From: Jannaschia sp. W003
GTDB taxonomy: Bacteria; Pseudomonadota; Alphaproteobacteria; Rhodobacterales; Rhodobacteraceae
Direction: 5' to 3'
DNA: 64,000 nucleotides
Assembly (NCBI RefSeq): GCF_025144335.1
Contig: NZ_CP083539.1
Span: 2,605,501-2,669,500, forward strand
Shown here: positions 62,570 through 64,000 of the stretch, one piece after another
Layout: each line of letters opens with the position of its first letter
Numbering within the stretch: the stretch's first letter is position 1
Notes under the pieces: model-generated
Seen by the model: the letters and a program-made list of their open reading frames with translations, nothing else
Databases searched by the model: none
Told to the model about the DNA's origin: nothing
Made by a program: the position numbers and the translations under genes

Positions 62570-62597
62570 AAGGGCCGCCCCTTTCGGGACGGCCCTT
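62570..62597 (-). terminator. Terminator-like hairpin downstream of tuf
   Basis: On the minus strand AAGGGCCGTCCC / GGGGCGGCCCTT with loop GAAA forms a 12-base stem with one G-U pair, then TTCCCC. A second stem GACTTCGC / GCGAAGTC lies just beyond the tuf stop at about 62666-62684. Confidence 0.75.
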
Positions 62598-62687
62598 CGT
62601 TGTGCCTAGCGGCGACCGGGTGGCTCTCGGGAGGGTGCTGGCGCACCCCCCTGCCGCCCCGGGCAGACTTCGCTTCGCGAAGTCGCC

Positions 62688-63863
<1,176 letters not shown>

Positions 63864-63920
63864 GGGAAGCCTCCTTCAGTGTGCTTGGGCGCGGACGCGC
63901 CCGGAATCGGGGTGGGTCGT

Positions 63921-63943
63921 GGCGGGGCCGCGAGGGCCCCGCC
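63921..63943 (-). terminator. Hairpin between fusA and tuf
   Basis: Perfect 9-base GGCGGGGCC / GGCCCCGCC stem with a 5-base loop lies ten bases past the fusA stop; it may process or attenuate between the two genes. Confidence 0.6.
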
Positions 63944-63952
63944 GCCGGGGGA

Positions 63953-64000
63953 TCAGGCGTACTTCGCCTGGATCTCCTCGGAGATGTTCTGCGGCACCGG
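63953..64000 (-). CDS. fusA: Elongation factor G (C-terminal end only)
   Basis: Only the last 15 codons are in the window. The peptide [15 protein letters not shown] followed by TGA is the standard EF-G C-terminus, and the location ahead of tuf is canonical. The rest continues beyond base 64000. Confidence 0.93.
   Translation of the reverse strand, partial: PVPQNISEEIQAKYA

Overview
The window is about 70% G+C, read densely on both strands, and looks like a chromosome segment from an alphaproteobacterium of the Rhodobacteraceae. Supporting signs are the gene order cmk - rpsA - ihfB - lapA - trpF - trpB, the NDUFA12 / DUF2155 / aat / accC / accB neighbourhood, a tRNA-Trp just ahead of secE-nusG-rplKA-rplJL-rpoBC, Tat-exported substrate-binding proteins, and many 4-base GTGA/ATGA start-stop overlaps. 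I see no rRNA, CRISPR array, insertion sequence, prophage or replication origin. No gene-free stretch exceeds about 280 bases.

Layout. 0-4.2 kb: end of the scpB locus, then a leftward DUF1178 - SDR - modA - modB - modC molybdate operon. 4.3-9.6 kb: histone-deacetylase-like amidohydrolase, PIN protein, RlmI-like methyltransferase, a 50-residue protein, HpcH/HpaI aldolase and an orphan FliM/FliN-like protein. 9.7-21.9 kb: what I consider the most interesting region. Leftward genes encode a transporter-fused (SSF) histidine kinase, a two-helix membrane protein, an output-less response regulator and a short-chain fatty acyl regulator (ScfR) family protein that seems to start at ATC. Diverging from them are a complete LivKHMGF-type ABC importer and acetyl-CoA synthetase. 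22-28.5 kb: accB-accC, a lipoprotein, aat, DUF2155, NDUFA12, an EF-hand protein and metY. 28.6-34.9 kb: PAS histidine kinase, cspA, lldD behind a perfect GntR-type palindrome, an MFS transporter, rplY, pth and DUF2237; two copies of a palindromic intergenic repeat flank the MFS-rplY pair. 34.9-36.6 kb: a membrane-anchored LuxR-type regulator with two paralogous exported PepSY-like proteins carrying extremely charged tails. 36.7-42.9 kb: trpB, trpF, lapA, ihfB, rpsA, a hypothetical protein and cmk. 42.9-45.9 kb: GFA-family protein and two paralogous glycosyltransferase-like proteins around an EamA transporter. 46-64 kb: rpoC, rpoB, rplL, rplJ, an inserted membrane-protein gene, rplA, rplK, nusG, secE, tRNA-Trp, then a cargo block (aminotransferase, small exported protein, ZntB-like transporter, sulfotransferase), then tuf and the end of fusA.

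How the genes fit together. The 9.7-21.9 kb block reads as a sense-regulate-import-activate module for acetate or another short carboxylate: a kinase with a transporter-like sensor, a regulator of a family known to respond to short acyl-CoAs, a high-affinity importer and the enzyme that makes acetyl-CoA. accB and accC, behind a terminator, carry acetyl-CoA on to malonyl-CoA. The importer's substrate is inference. The right third is the growth-rate-controlled transcription/translation cluster, interrupted twice by unrelated genes. All family assignments come from reading motifs in the translated sequence; no database search was run.
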